This document shows, in pieces, positions 17,700 through 25,383 of a stretch of DNA of 64,000 bases (its first letter is position 1; each line of letters begins with the position of its first letter). Source of the DNA: JBBRVW01 sp038246545 (lineage in GTDB: Bacteria; Actinomycetota; Actinomycetes; JACCUZ01); the NCBI GenBank assembly GCA_038246545.1, contig JBBRVW010000022.1:7042-71041 (forward strand), written 5' to 3'. The notes under the pieces were generated by a model that did not search any database, was not told the origin of the DNA, and saw only the letters and a list, made by a program, of their open reading frames with translations. A program made the translations under genes and the position numbers.

Positions 17700-17960
17700 C
17701 CGCGGAGGCGGCGGGCGGCGTCGACGCCTCGAACGATATCGCCTCGCGCGTAGGCGGCGTCCGCCTCGCGGATGTCGGCGAGAGCCGCCGGGTCGCTCAG
17801 GACGTCGATCGTCTCTTCGAGCTGGGCGAGATCCTCGGGGCGGATCATCACGGCGGCCGCGTGCCGTTGCGGGTGACGAGGACGCGCTCGTGCTGGTGCT
17901 CGACGCGGTTGACCACCTCGCTGAGGTGGTCGCGGACTGACCGCGAGACTCGGTGCTCAT
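17696..17960 (-). pseudogene. Phd/YefM-type antitoxin, family 2 locus B, frameshifted
   Basis: The DNA is closely similar to the intact antitoxin at 12847-13113, but one base is missing a few codons after the ATG (near 17945) and another near 17860 in the run after CGCAACGG. The reading frame is therefore lost over most of the gene. The start-proximal palindrome is also mutated. Confidence 0.8.
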
Positions 17961-18077
17961 GGCCACGACTGTGGCGCACGATCGCCTGGAGCGACGTCCG
18001 CGGAACCCACGGCCGCTAGTCCCACCCGATCGCGGGCCAGGCCGATAGCTCCGGCTGCGGTGATCGTCTACCGCCGT

Positions 18078-18362
18078 TCAGGATCTGTACGCGTCGCGCC
18101 GGTGGTCGATGTCGAGGACGTCGACCCGCCGCCCTTCTTCGTCAATGCGGTAACGGACCCGGTAGTCACCGCGACGAGCTCGCCACAACCCTTCGAACGG
18201 TGCGCGAAGTGGCGCTCCGACACGGCGCGGCGCTTGTGCAAGCGGACCGATGATGAACTCCCACGCCGCGAATGCGGCCGCCGCCGGCAGCAGCTCGGTC
18301 AAAGCGCGTCGCGCACCGGGAGCCAGAACGACGCGGTACGGCGGATCTGGCTCATCCGCCAC
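18078..18362 (-). CDS. RelE/ParE-type toxin, family 1 copy 3, intact
   Basis: A 94-residue RelE-superfamily toxin with PYRVVLAPGARRALTELL at the N-terminus, PFEGLWRARRGDYRVRYRID in the core, and a DIDHRRDAYRS end. GTG 18362 overlaps the antitoxin gene by 11 bases. This is the best-preserved member of the family in the island; copies 1 and 2 at 9580 and 16090 are broken, and a diverged intact copy is at 34957-35247. Confidence 0.85.
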   Translation of the reverse strand: MADEPDPPYRVVLAPGARRALTELLPAAAAFAAWEFIIGPLAQAPRRVGAPLRAPFEGLWRARRGDYRVRYRIDEEGRRVDVLDIDHRRDAYRS

Positions 18363-18645
18363 GACGGGTGCGCTCTCGACGCTGGCGCATGAGCTCGCCC
18401 ATCTCGTCCACGGTGGTCAGCTGACCTGCGCTCACAGCAGCCTCAGCCTCTCGGACGCGTGCGACGGCGTCCTCGTCGGCAAGCAGCTCGATCGTGGCCT
18501 CGAGGGAGTCCAGATCCTCGGCCGACATCAGCACTACGTACTCGCGACCGTTCCGGGTGACATGGACTCGCTCGTGCGTGCGATCCACTTCGTCCGCGAT
18601 CTCAGACAGCCGTGCCTTGACCTCAGACAGGGGCAGCGTGCTCAT
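18352..18645 (-). CDS. Phd/YefM-type antitoxin, family 1 copy 3
   Basis: The 97-residue protein has LPLSEVKARLSEIADEVDRT and HVTRNGREYVVLMSAEDLDS, the Phd/YefM DNA-binding fold, and a helical acidic C-terminus. It precedes and overlaps its RelE-type toxin. The ATG is preceded by no Shine-Dalgarno sequence; a TACTAT box sits 8 bases upstream, so the mRNA is probably leaderless. Confidence 0.87.
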   Translation of the reverse strand: MSTLPLSEVKARLSEIADEVDRTHERVHVTRNGREYVVLMSAEDLDSLEATIELLADEDAVARVREAEAAVSAGQLTTVDEMGELMRQRRERTRRGG

Positions 18646-18663
18646 AGACTAGAATAGTAGTCT
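18646..18663 (-). promoter_or_regulatory. leaderless promoter with operator palindrome for TA copy 3
   Basis: AGACTA-GAATAG-TAGTCT is an inverted repeat touching the antitoxin start. Read on the minus strand it contains TACTAT at 18654-18659 as a -10 box, 8 bases before the ATG. The same core AGAATAGTAGTCT stands at the same distance before the copy 4 antitoxin (35537-35553). Confidence 0.6.
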
Positions 18664-18734
18664 GTCACAGCTCGAAGGACAAGCATCCACCGGGTCGGGG
18701 TCGGCTTGAGAGCGGGCCGACCCGGAAGATAGAA

Positions 18735-18790
18735 GTCACCGGGCGTAGCCAACGCCCAAAATTGCGAAAGAACCGCTGGGAACAGAATGT
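18735..18790. repeat. att-like imperfect repeat upstream of integrase
   Basis: This ~56-base stretch, centred on GCGAAAGAACCGCT, aligns with 28429-28490 beside tRNA-Phe (about three quarters identical). One copy precedes the truncated integrase and the other flanks a tRNA, so they may be remnants of element ends. Confidence 0.5.
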
Positions 18791-19410
18791 CACGGGGTGT
18801 GGAGCGAGCCGATCTCTGGACCACCGAGCAGCTGCGCACGTTCCTCGACGTCGCGGCCGGCCACCGGATCGGCGCCTTCTACCGTCTGGCCGCCTACACC
18901 GGGGCGCGCCGCGGCGAGCTCACGCACATGCGCTGGTCCGACCTCGACTTGGATGCCGCCGAGCTCACGATCAGCGGGTCAGCAGCCACCATCGGAGCCG
19001 TCCGTGTGGAGGGCACCACGAAGGGCGGTCGCTCGCGGGTGGTCAGCCTGGACGCCGGCACCGTCGAGGTGATGAGGGCGCACCGGAAGGCGCAGCTCGC
19101 GGCCCGCACCTGGTGGCAGGACGGTGACAACCTGGTCTTCCTGCGTGAGGACGGCGCCCCGATGCACACCGATACCCCGACCGCGCTGATGCCCAAGTTC
19201 ATCACCGCGGCCGGCTTGCCGCACACCCGGCTACACGACCTTCGACACCTGCACGCGACGACCCTCTTGCTTGCCGGTGTACCCGTGCACGTTGTTGCAG
19301 CTCGTCTCGGCCATGCCGACCCGGCGATCACCCTGCGGGTCTACGCGCATGTGCCGCGTGAACAGGCGAGCGGTGTCGCCGACGTCTTCGCTACTGCCGT
19401 GGACGGCTGA
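18787..19410 (+). CDS. tyrosine recombinase/integrase, catalytic domain only
   Basis: The 207-residue product covers the catalytic domain of a phage-type integrase: TGARRGELTHMRW with the first catalytic Arg, LHDLRHLHATTLLLAG with the HxxR pair, VVAARLGHADP with the second His, and VYAHV with the nucleophilic Tyr. The N-terminal arm-binding and SAM-like core-binding domains (usually 150-200 residues) are missing; an att-like repeat takes their place. It is probably inactive, although all catalytic residues are present. Confidence 0.8.
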   Translation: MSRGVERADLWTTEQLRTFLDVAAGHRIGAFYRLAAYTGARRGELTHMRWSDLDLDAAELTISGSAATIGAVRVEGTTKGGRSRVVSLDAGTVEVMRAHRKAQLAARTWWQDGDNLVFLREDGAPMHTDTPTALMPKFITAAGLPHTRLHDLRHLHATTLLLAGVPVHVVAARLGHADPAITLRVYAHVPREQASGVADVFATAVDG

Positions 19411-19450
19411 CCGACCGGCGCTTCCTTACCGTCGTCAGCCACGGATGCGG

Positions 19451-19540
19451 ACGTGCTCAGAGTTGGAGGGCGACCTAGTCTTCTTCCGCGAGGACGGCTC
19501 ACAGTTCGCGCATCGACACCCCGCACTACAGGTGTCTTGA
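19451..19540 (+). pseudogene. second integrase fragment
   Basis: The frame reads SELEGDLVFFREDGSQFAHR, matching the NLVFLREDGAPMHTD region of the adjacent integrase, then stops in TGA. Only ~28 codons remain. It overlaps the 3' end of the copper ATPase gene on the other strand, which places a recombination junction at the edge of the copper block. Confidence 0.6.
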
Positions 19541-21859
19541 GCGCAGGCGTAGGGCGTTGCTAATGACGCTCACGGACGACAGGGCCATCGCTGCTGCTGC
19601 GAGCATCGGTGAGAGCAGAAGCCCAAAGGCGGGGTAGAGGACTCCGGCGGCGATGGGGATCCCTGCGACGTTGTAGATGAACGCGAAGACCAGGTTCTGG
19701 CGAATGTTGGACATGGTCGCCTGGGAGAGCTGGCGGGCGCGGACGATGCCGGTGAGGTCGCCTTTGAGGAGCGTGACTCCGGCGGATTCCATGGCGACGT
19801 CGGTGCCGGAACTCATGGCGAGGCCGACGTCGGCGGCGGCCAGGGCGGGTGCGTCGTTGACGCCGTCGCCTGCCATGGCGACGACGCGGCCTTCTGCGCG
19901 GAGTTGTTTGACGATGTCGCTCTTGTGGTCGGGGAGCACGTCGGCTTCGACCCGGTCGATGCCAAGGCGTCGTCCGACGGCCTGGGCGGTGACCTGGTTG
20001 TCGCCGGTCAGCATGACGACTTCGATGCCTTCGTCACGGAGCGCTTGGAGGGCGGCGGGGGTGGTGTCTTTGATGGGGTCGGCGATAGCAAAGATCGCGG
20101 CGACCTGGGTGTCGATGCTCATGAAGATCGCGGTTGCTCCGTCAGCGCGGAGCCGGTCAGCCTCCGGGGTCAGGGGGCCGGTCTCGAGCCCTTCACTGGA
20201 CAGGTAGTTGGCGCTGCCGATCACGATCCGCTGGTTCTCGACGGTTCCGATGGCTCCCTTGCCTGTCGGGGAGTCGAAGTCGGTGACGTCCGGGATAGCA
20301 AGGCCCGCTTTGATGGCGGCGTTGACGATGGCGCGTGCGAGCGGGTGCTCGGAGTTGCGTTCGACTCCCGCCGCGAGCCGGAGGACCTCGTCGTCGGCGA
20401 ACCCGGGGGAGGGCACGACCTGGGTGACCGACGGCTTCCCGTCGGTCAGGGTGCCGGTCTTGTCAACGACGAGTGTGGTGACCTTCTCCATCAGTTCGAG
20501 CGCCTCAGCATTCTTGATCAGGACACCGAGCCCCGCCCCTCTGCCGACGCCGACCATGATCGAGACGGGTGTGGCGAGGCCGAGCGCACAGGGGCAGGCG
20601 ATGATCAAAACGGCGACGGCGACGATGAGCGCGTGCGCGAGGCGGGGGTCGGGGCCGATGGTGGCCCAGACAATGAACGCGATGACGGCGGCGGCGATGA
20701 CGGCGGGGACGAACCAGGCCGCGACCCGGTCTGCCATCCGCTGGATCGGGGCCCGGGACCGCTGGGCGTCGGCGACCATCTGCACGATCCGGGCAAGCAT
20801 GGTGTCGCGCCCGATCTTGTCAGCGCGCATCACCAACGATCCGGTCTGGTTCAGGGTGCCACCGATGACGACGTCGCCGGCGGATTTGTTGGTCGGCATG
20901 GACTCGCCGGTCACAAGGGACTCGTCGAGGGAGGACCGTCCGTCCTCGACGGTCCCGTCGACCGGGACCTTCTCGCCGGGTCGGACGCGGAGCCGGTCCC
21001 CGATCTGCACCTGGTCGAGGGTGACCTCGTCCTCGGCCCCGTCGGCTGCGACCCGGTGAGCGGTCTTCGGGGTCAGGTCGAGCAACGCCTTGATCGCACC
21101 GGAGGTCTGTTCGCGGGCGCGCAGCTCGAGGACCTGTCCGAGCAGGACGAGAGTGGTGATGACGGCTGCGGCTTCGAAGTAGACGTCGACCGCTCCGTCC
21201 ATGCGGAACGCGTCGGGGAAGATCCCGGGGGCGATGGTGGCGATGACGCTGAACAGCCAGGCGACGCCGGTACCCATCGCGATGAGCGTGAACATGTTCA
21301 ATTTCATGGTCCGGACCGAGGTCCAGCCGCGCTGAAAGAACGGGAAGCCTCCCCACAGGACTACCGGAGTGGCGAGCACGAGCTGGACCCAGGTGGATGC
21401 CCTGGGCGAAACAAGGTTGTGGATCGCCGGGATCAGGTCCCCACCCATGCCCAGAATGAGAACCGGGACCGACAAGACCAGCGAGATCCAGAACCGACGG
21501 GTCATGTCTGTGAGTTCAGCGCTCGGCCCGGTGTCGGCGGTCACCGTGACCGGTTCCAGGGCCATCCCGCAGATCGGGCACGCCCCTGGGCCGGGCTGTC
21601 GGATCTCGGGGTGCATCGGACAGGTCCACTCGGTGACCGCGCTCTCCGACGATGGCGCAGCAGCCTCGAGGCCCCGTCCGAGGTAGATCTCGGGGCTGGC
21701 CGCGAATTTCGCCTGGCAGTGGCCCGAGCAGAAATGGAACGCCCGCCCGTTGTAGTCGGCGACGGGTGCGCTGCCGGCCGGGTCGACGTCCATCCCACAG
21801 ACGGGATCCTTCACAGCTGGTCGCGCCTGCGCTGCATGGTGCTCCGTGTGGCTACTCAT
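19526..21859 (-). CDS. copper-exporting P1B-type ATPase with YHS and heavy-metal-binding domains
   Basis: The 777-residue pump has an N-terminal YHS domain (DPVCGMDVDP at 19-28), a zinc-ribbon-like metal-binding segment (TCPMHPEIRQPGPGACPICG, 79-98), eight predicted membrane helices, a TGES actuator loop (317-320), the CPC metal site (422-424), the phosphorylation motif DKTGT (466-470), and the HP locus SEHPLA. CPC and the terminal MALSSVSVISNALRL segment point to Cu(I). It lacks the classic HMA CxxC domain. ATG 21859 lies 7 bases after a strong -10 box, so the transcript is probably leaderless. Confidence 0.92.
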   Translation of the reverse strand: MSSHTEHHAAQARPAVKDPVCGMDVDPAGSAPVADYNGRAFHFCSGHCQAKFAASPEIYLGRGLEAAAPSSESAVTEWTCPMHPEIRQPGPGACPICGMALEPVTVTADTGPSAELTDMTRRFWISLVLSVPVLILGMGGDLIPAIHNLVSPRASTWVQLVLATPVVLWGGFPFFQRGWTSVRTMKLNMFTLIAMGTGVAWLFSVIATIAPGIFPDAFRMDGAVDVYFEAAAVITTLVLLGQVLELRAREQTSGAIKALLDLTPKTAHRVAADGAEDEVTLDQVQIGDRLRVRPGEKVPVDGTVEDGRSSLDESLVTGESMPTNKSAGDVVIGGTLNQTGSLVMRADKIGRDTMLARIVQMVADAQRSRAPIQRMADRVAAWFVPAVIAAAVIAFIVWATIGPDPRLAHALIVAVAVLIIACPCALGLATPVSIMVGVGRGAGLGVLIKNAEALELMEKVTTLVVDKTGTLTDGKPSVTQVVPSPGFADDEVLRLAAGVERNSEHPLARAIVNAAIKAGLAIPDVTDFDSPTGKGAIGTVENQRIVIGSANYLSSEGLETGPLTPEADRLRADGATAIFMSIDTQVAAIFAIADPIKDTTPAALQALRDEGIEVVMLTGDNQVTAQAVGRRLGIDRVEADVLPDHKSDIVKQLRAEGRVVAMAGDGVNDAPALAAADVGLAMSSGTDVAMESAGVTLLKGDLTGIVRARQLSQATMSNIRQNLVFAFIYNVAGIPIAAGVLYPAFGLLLSPMLAAAAMALSSVSVISNALRLRSRHL

Positions 21860-21865
21860 ACCTCC

Positions 21866-21893
21866 ACTATACCCCCATGGGGTATAATGTCAA
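21866..21893 (-). promoter_or_regulatory. sigma-70-type promoter with CsoR-like operator
   Basis: On the minus strand TTGACA (21888-21893), a 16-base spacer and TATAGT (21866-21871) form a near-consensus promoter. The perfect inverted repeat TATACCCC-CAT-GGGGTATA (21868-21886) fills the spacer and matches the style of CsoR copper-repressor boxes. Only 6 bases separate the -10 box from the ATG. No csoR gene was seen in the window. Confidence 0.75.
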
Positions 21894-21951
21894 GGGCTGG
21901 AGACCCCGCCGGAACCGGTCCCGAGCGGGTCTTTACGGCTGGTCGATGCGC

Positions 21952-22179
21952 TCATGGGGACCCGTCACGCTTCGCAGTGTCGCGCTTCGTCGTGTCTCGG
22001 TCGCGCGTGGATTCGCTGCTCTGACCGCCGTGCATCCCGCCCATGCCGCGCATCATGAAGGACATCATCAGCGGGCAGGCCAGCAGGAACAGGTACGGGA
22101 CCGGAAGCCCGGCCCACACCGCAATCGCGGCCCCGGCAACGAGGGCCAAGGCGTACATCGGGTACTTGTCCTTTTCCAT
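21952..22179 (-). CDS. small Met/His-rich membrane protein of the copper block
   Basis: The 75-residue protein has two hydrophobic segments (ALALVAGAAIAVWAG and YLFLLACPLMMSFMM) followed by a MRGMGGMHGG metal-binding-like motif and a charged tail. It lies 93 bases upstream of the copper pump gene on the same strand. Small proteins of this kind accompany copper pumps and may buffer or deliver Cu(I). ATG 22179 is chosen because residues upstream of it are unlike a membrane protein. Confidence 0.65.
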   Translation of the reverse strand: MEKDKYPMYALALVAGAAIAVWAGLPVPYLFLLACPLMMSFMMRGMGGMHGGQSSESTRDRDTTKRDTAKRDGSP

Positions 22180-22524
22180 GGCTGCGAGCCTGTCGACCGT
22201 TGGTTCAGGCGGTTTACGCCTACTTGAACGTAGGCCCGCCGCCGGTGGGTGGCATGGGCCGTAAGTCCCGCGCACGCCCTCAAAGGTCGTGCGGCTTCAT
22301 CTGCGGCGAACCCTGTGCGCCAAGGGCCGCCATGTTGGACGCAGGGCGCCGCGTCTACCGTCCGAGCCGACGGTGAACAGTCGGGGTGAGAGGCGACACC
22401 AGCGGTCATCAGGCTGGTCCCAGCGAAGAGCCGGCGTGCTCTCACGGCTTCTGCCGAGTAGTGGACGGGACCCAGTCGGCTGCCACGTGGACGGGAATCG
22501 CGACAGCCGACCGGACCTCGGGGG
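22180..22524. promoter_or_regulatory. intergenic with inverted repeat upstream of small membrane protein
   Basis: This 345-base gap carries no supported gene. GCCTAC-TTGAAC-GTAGGC (22218-22235) is a 6-base inverted repeat about 40 bases before the ATG at 22179 and could be an operator. The rest shows nothing recognisable. Confidence 0.35.
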
Positions 22525-23088
22525 TCAGGACTTGAGAAGGTCCTTCATCGCGGCGATCTCGGCGGCCTGATCGGCCTCGATCTTCTTCGCGAGGGCGATC
22601 GCGTCCGAGTTCTCTCCGTCGGACTTTTCGGTCTTCGCCATCTCGATGGCACCGGTGTGGTGCTCGATCATCATGGTGAGGAACATCCGGTCGAACATGG
22701 CACCGGAACTTCCATCGAGCGTCATCATCTCGTCGTCGCTCATCATGCCCGGCATCGAATCCATGTCCATGCCGTTCATCCCGGACCCGGACTTTCCGTC
22801 CTTGCCCCAGTCCTTCAGCCAGCCAGACATCGTGGCAATCTCCGGGCCTTGAGCAGCCTCGATCTTGGCTGCCAGTTCCTTCACTGCGGGCGAGGACGCG
22901 TTCGTCTTCGCGAACTTCGCCATCCGTACCGCCTGCTCGTGGTGCGGAATCATGGACTGGGCGAACGTCACGTCGGCGTTATTGAACGAGCTGCTGCTCG
23001 TGCTGCCGGAACTGCTGCTACCGCCGCATGCAGACAACGCGAGCGCTGCCACGACGGCAACAACTATCAAACTGATGAAACGCTTCAT
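22525..23088 (-). CDS. DUF305 lipoprotein
   Basis: The 187-residue product has a lipoprotein signal (basic start, hydrophobic run, LSACGG lipobox near residue 21), a Ser-rich linker and a DUF305 four-helix domain with its paired histidines: SMIPHHEQAVRMA near 46 and MMIEHHTGAIEMA in the C-terminal half. A Met/Asp-rich insert (MNGMDMDSMPGMM) could bind metal. DUF305 proteins often travel with copper-resistance genes, as here. AGGAG stands 7 bases before ATG 23088. Confidence 0.88.
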   Translation of the reverse strand: MKRFISLIVVAVVAALALSACGGSSSSGSTSSSSFNNADVTFAQSMIPHHEQAVRMAKFAKTNASSPAVKELAAKIEAAQGPEIATMSGWLKDWGKDGKSGSGMNGMDMDSMPGMMSDDEMMTLDGSSGAMFDRMFLTMMIEHHTGAIEMAKTEKSDGENSDAIALAKKIEADQAAEIAAMKDLLKS

Positions 23089-23174
23089 GTGAGAGCTCCT
23101 GAGGGGTCTGTCGAAGAAGATGTGGGCGCGCAAGTACAACGGACCGCCCGACAAGCGGGAGGTCCGCTGACCGC

Positions 23175-23639
23175 TCAGCAGCGCTGAATCGACAGACGGA
23201 ACAGAGAAGGCGCATCAGGGCGACGACCGACCTGACTCAGCGCCCGAGCCGGACGGGCGAACACCCACAGGCCCGACTGGACCCGGCAGGTCGACAAGAG
23301 CCTGAGCAACGCGATCAGCGCAATCGACAAGATCGCGACACACATTCCTGCCATGCCCATGTCCATCAACCGGTGACCGGCAACGACCACCGTCGACGCC
23401 ACCGCAGAACCGGCTTCGTGAGCGACGCCCGACATGGACGTGTGAACAGCCCCGCCCACTCCCATCACAGACTCAGACAAGGACGCTTCTGCCATCGGGC
23501 CCATGCCCGCGGTGCCGTGGCTGCCCAAGCCCTGCATACCCAGGCCGTGCATACCCAACAGACCAGCCAGGAGCACGAGCATGCCCCCGGCCCACACGGC
23601 GCGCCGCGCCGAGGGTCCACGGCGTCGCTGAGTCGTCAT
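23175..23639 (-). CDS. DUF6153-like membrane protein
   Basis: The 154-residue protein has a basic N-terminus, a first helix (AVWAGGMLVLLAGLLGMHGL), a Gly/Met/His-rich periplasmic loop and a second helix (AGMCVAILSIALIALLRLL). Short Met- and His-rich proteins of this layout (DUF6153 in my recollection) occur beside DUF305 genes in actinobacteria and are taken as copper-associated. ATG 23639 opens the basic start; an ATG at 23663 is also in frame. Confidence 0.65.
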   Translation of the reverse strand: MTTQRRRGPSARRAVWAGGMLVLLAGLLGMHGLGMQGLGSHGTAGMGPMAEASLSESVMGVGGAVHTSMSGVAHEAGSAVASTVVVAGHRLMDMGMAGMCVAILSIALIALLRLLSTCRVQSGLWVFARPARALSQVGRRPDAPSLFRLSIQRC

Positions 23640-23759
23640 CACCCCCCAGTGTACGAACTCCAACCGGCTCCAGCGTCCCGGCTGCGGTGGTGACCACAGG
23701 CACGACCAAGGTCCCTGGCGGACCCTCCCGCCGAGGCCATCATCGCGGTGGAGGGAACA

Positions 23760-23902
23760 TGAGCAGCGTCGTCCGCTGGTTCGTCGTCGTCGTCCTCACG
23801 GTCCACGGCCTGATCCACCTGATGGGTCAGGAGCGCCGAGGACGGGTCGCGTCTCCGGGGAACCCGAACTGGGTACGCACGCCGGGGCTGAATGCCACGT
23901 GA
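23760..23902 (+). pseudogene. truncated membrane protein gene, 5' fragment
   Basis: After a GGAGGG ribosome binding site, ATG 23760 opens MSSVVRWFVVVVLTVHGLIH, the first helix of a common actinobacterial small membrane protein. The family likeness ends after HLMG (about 23825), exactly where the convergent DUF2071 gene ends. The remaining codons are antisense to that gene. Confidence 0.6.
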
Positions 23903-24582
23903 TCGGGCAGGCGGGCGGCCAGGTCGGGCAGCCCCACTGACGCCAGCAGCCCGTCGTCGAGCTCGAGCACCTCCGCGTCGTGCACCGGCCAGACCTCGTG
24001 GCGATTAGGGACATACAACGTCCGTCCCCACCAGCGCACATGCAGTCCCCAGCGTGCGCTCACGAAGTCGTCCAGCCTGGTGCGCTGACGTCTCGCTCCT
24101 GCGCGGACCACGACGTGGCTCTCCATCCCTCTCCCCGGACAGCGAAGGCGCGCGTCGTACGCGTGCACGTCGCCGCTCGCCCGGTAGCGCATGCGTGCCC
24201 AGCGGTAGGGCAACCCGAACGCCGCGAGCGCACCGACCACGACCGCCGCCCGGTCGGTGTCGAGGCTCAGGAACACGATGCCGCGGCGTCCAGTGTCATC
24301 GACCGAGTAGAGCCGCACGTTGGTCTCGAGGAACGACCCGAACCATGGGACTCCGGGACCGCGCAAGATTCCCGCGCCGACCATCCGGAACGGGATCAGC
24401 CCCACGTAGGTGACACCGTCAAGGATGTCCGGTCGGACGCCGGGTGGCATCCGGTGAGCGACCTCCTCCGGGTCAACGGCCCAGTGCATGAAGGTCAGGT
24501 CCCGCCAGCTCTGGTTCATCATCACTGGCCCGGTCAGCTCCGGCGCGTCCGAGGAGACAGGCTCGACGCCGGAGTGACTCAC
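23827..24582 (-). CDS. DUF2071 (YqjF-like) protein
   Basis: The 251-residue protein fits DUF2071: SWRDLTFMHWAVDPEEVAHRM near the start, GVTYVGLIPFRM, FLETNVRLYSVDDTGRRGIVF in the centre and VWPVHDAEVLELDD near the end. Members resemble acetoacetate-decarboxylase-fold proteins and have no settled function. The last residues (after TQFGFPG) are probably not native, as the gene ends at the junction that also truncated its convergent neighbour. Confidence 0.85.
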   Translation of the reverse strand: MSHSGVEPVSSDAPELTGPVMMNQSWRDLTFMHWAVDPEEVAHRMPPGVRPDILDGVTYVGLIPFRMVGAGILRGPGVPWFGSFLETNVRLYSVDDTGRRGIVFLSLDTDRAAVVVGALAAFGLPYRWARMRYRASGDVHAYDARLRCPGRGMESHVVVRAGARRQRTRLDDFVSARWGLHVRWWGRTLYVPNRHEVWPVHDAEVLELDDGLLASVGLPDLAARLPDHVAFSPGVRTQFGFPGDATRPRRS

Positions 24583-24784
24583 GCTTTCACCCTAAACGGA
24601 CCACGGAAGGCCGGTCCGGGACGAAGCCGGACCCGCCCATTTCGGAGCGTGCGGGGTCCGGGCCGGGCACACCGCAGGAGGGCTCACACCGCCGCGATGG
24701 GGCAGCCCCTCGACGTCGATCGAGATGCTCGCACTGCGCCAGAGCGGCGGAGCCCGCGGCGTCACCGGTCATGGCTGAGCCGTC

Positions 24785-25207
24785 TTAGATGGACGGCCCG
24801 ACCAAGGCACCGTCGGCGCTGGCACGCGGCGCACCATCGGTGGACACGATGTCCTTGCCAAGCGGGAACAGCGAGATCGGGATCAGCTTGAAGTTGGCCA
24901 AGCCCAGGGGTATTCCGATGACGGTGACGCACAGGAGGACTCCGGTGACGGCATGTCCGATCGCAAGCCAGAGTCCCGAGAGGATGAACCAGAAGACGTT
25001 GCCGATTCCTGAGGCAGCGCCCGCACCCGGCTTCTTCATCACGGTGCGCCCGAACGGCCAGAGCGCGAAGAGCCCGATGCGGAACGACGCGAGGCCGAAT
25101 GGGATTCCGATGACGGTAATGCACCAGAGGACGCCGACGAACATGTAGGCAAGGAACATCCAGAACCCGGAGAGCACGAGCCACAGCACATTCAGTACCA
25201 GCCGCAC
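24785..25207 (-). CDS. YccF-domain inner membrane protein
   Basis: The 140-residue protein has two copies of the YccF/DUF307 motif. The first runs VLWLVLSGFWMFLAYMFVGV then CITVIGIPFGLASFR; the second runs FWFILSGLWLAIGHAVTGV then CVTVIGIPLGLANFK. That gives four membrane helices with internal twofold symmetry. The function of the family is not established. Confidence 0.9.
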   Translation of the reverse strand: MRLVLNVLWLVLSGFWMFLAYMFVGVLWCITVIGIPFGLASFRIGLFALWPFGRTVMKKPGAGAASGIGNVFWFILSGLWLAIGHAVTGVLLCVTVIGIPLGLANFKLIPISLFPLGKDIVSTDGAPRASADGALVGPSI

Positions 25208-25254
25208 GTTCGCTCCCCGTTTGCCCTTTCGCTTCGCTCACCGTCTCATGCCTC

Positions 25255-25374
25255 ATCGGCGTGTCGGTTGCGAAACGCCCAGCCGCTTCCCGGCGCCCCT
25301 GCTCACATGCTGCAGGGCTCGACCCCGCCGCCCAGCCCGCGCGGTGAGCTCGTCCAGTGCGGCGATGACCTCGC
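25255..25374 (-). pseudogene. second Fic-type C-terminal remnant
   Basis: The minus strand reads EVIAALDELTARAGRRGRAL and continues to a TGA near 25255. This matches the tail at 10548-10703 but not the C-terminus of the intact Fic gene next door, so it comes from another Fic gene. Confidence 0.5.
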
Positions 25375-25383
25375 CTCATGGAC

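Noticed and set aside
18642..18839. 65-codon minus-strand frame upstream of the truncated integrase
   Set aside because: It spans the operator of the antitoxin and the att-like repeat, both better supported, and has no protein character.
18787..19410. Functional integrase
   Set aside because: All catalytic residues are present, but about half of the protein (arm- and core-binding domains) is missing, so activity on att sites is unlikely.
19904..22024. 706-codon plus-strand open frame opposite the copper ATPase
   Set aside because: It is the mirror frame of a pump with complete catalytic motifs; the product is Gly/Asp-rich and resembles nothing.
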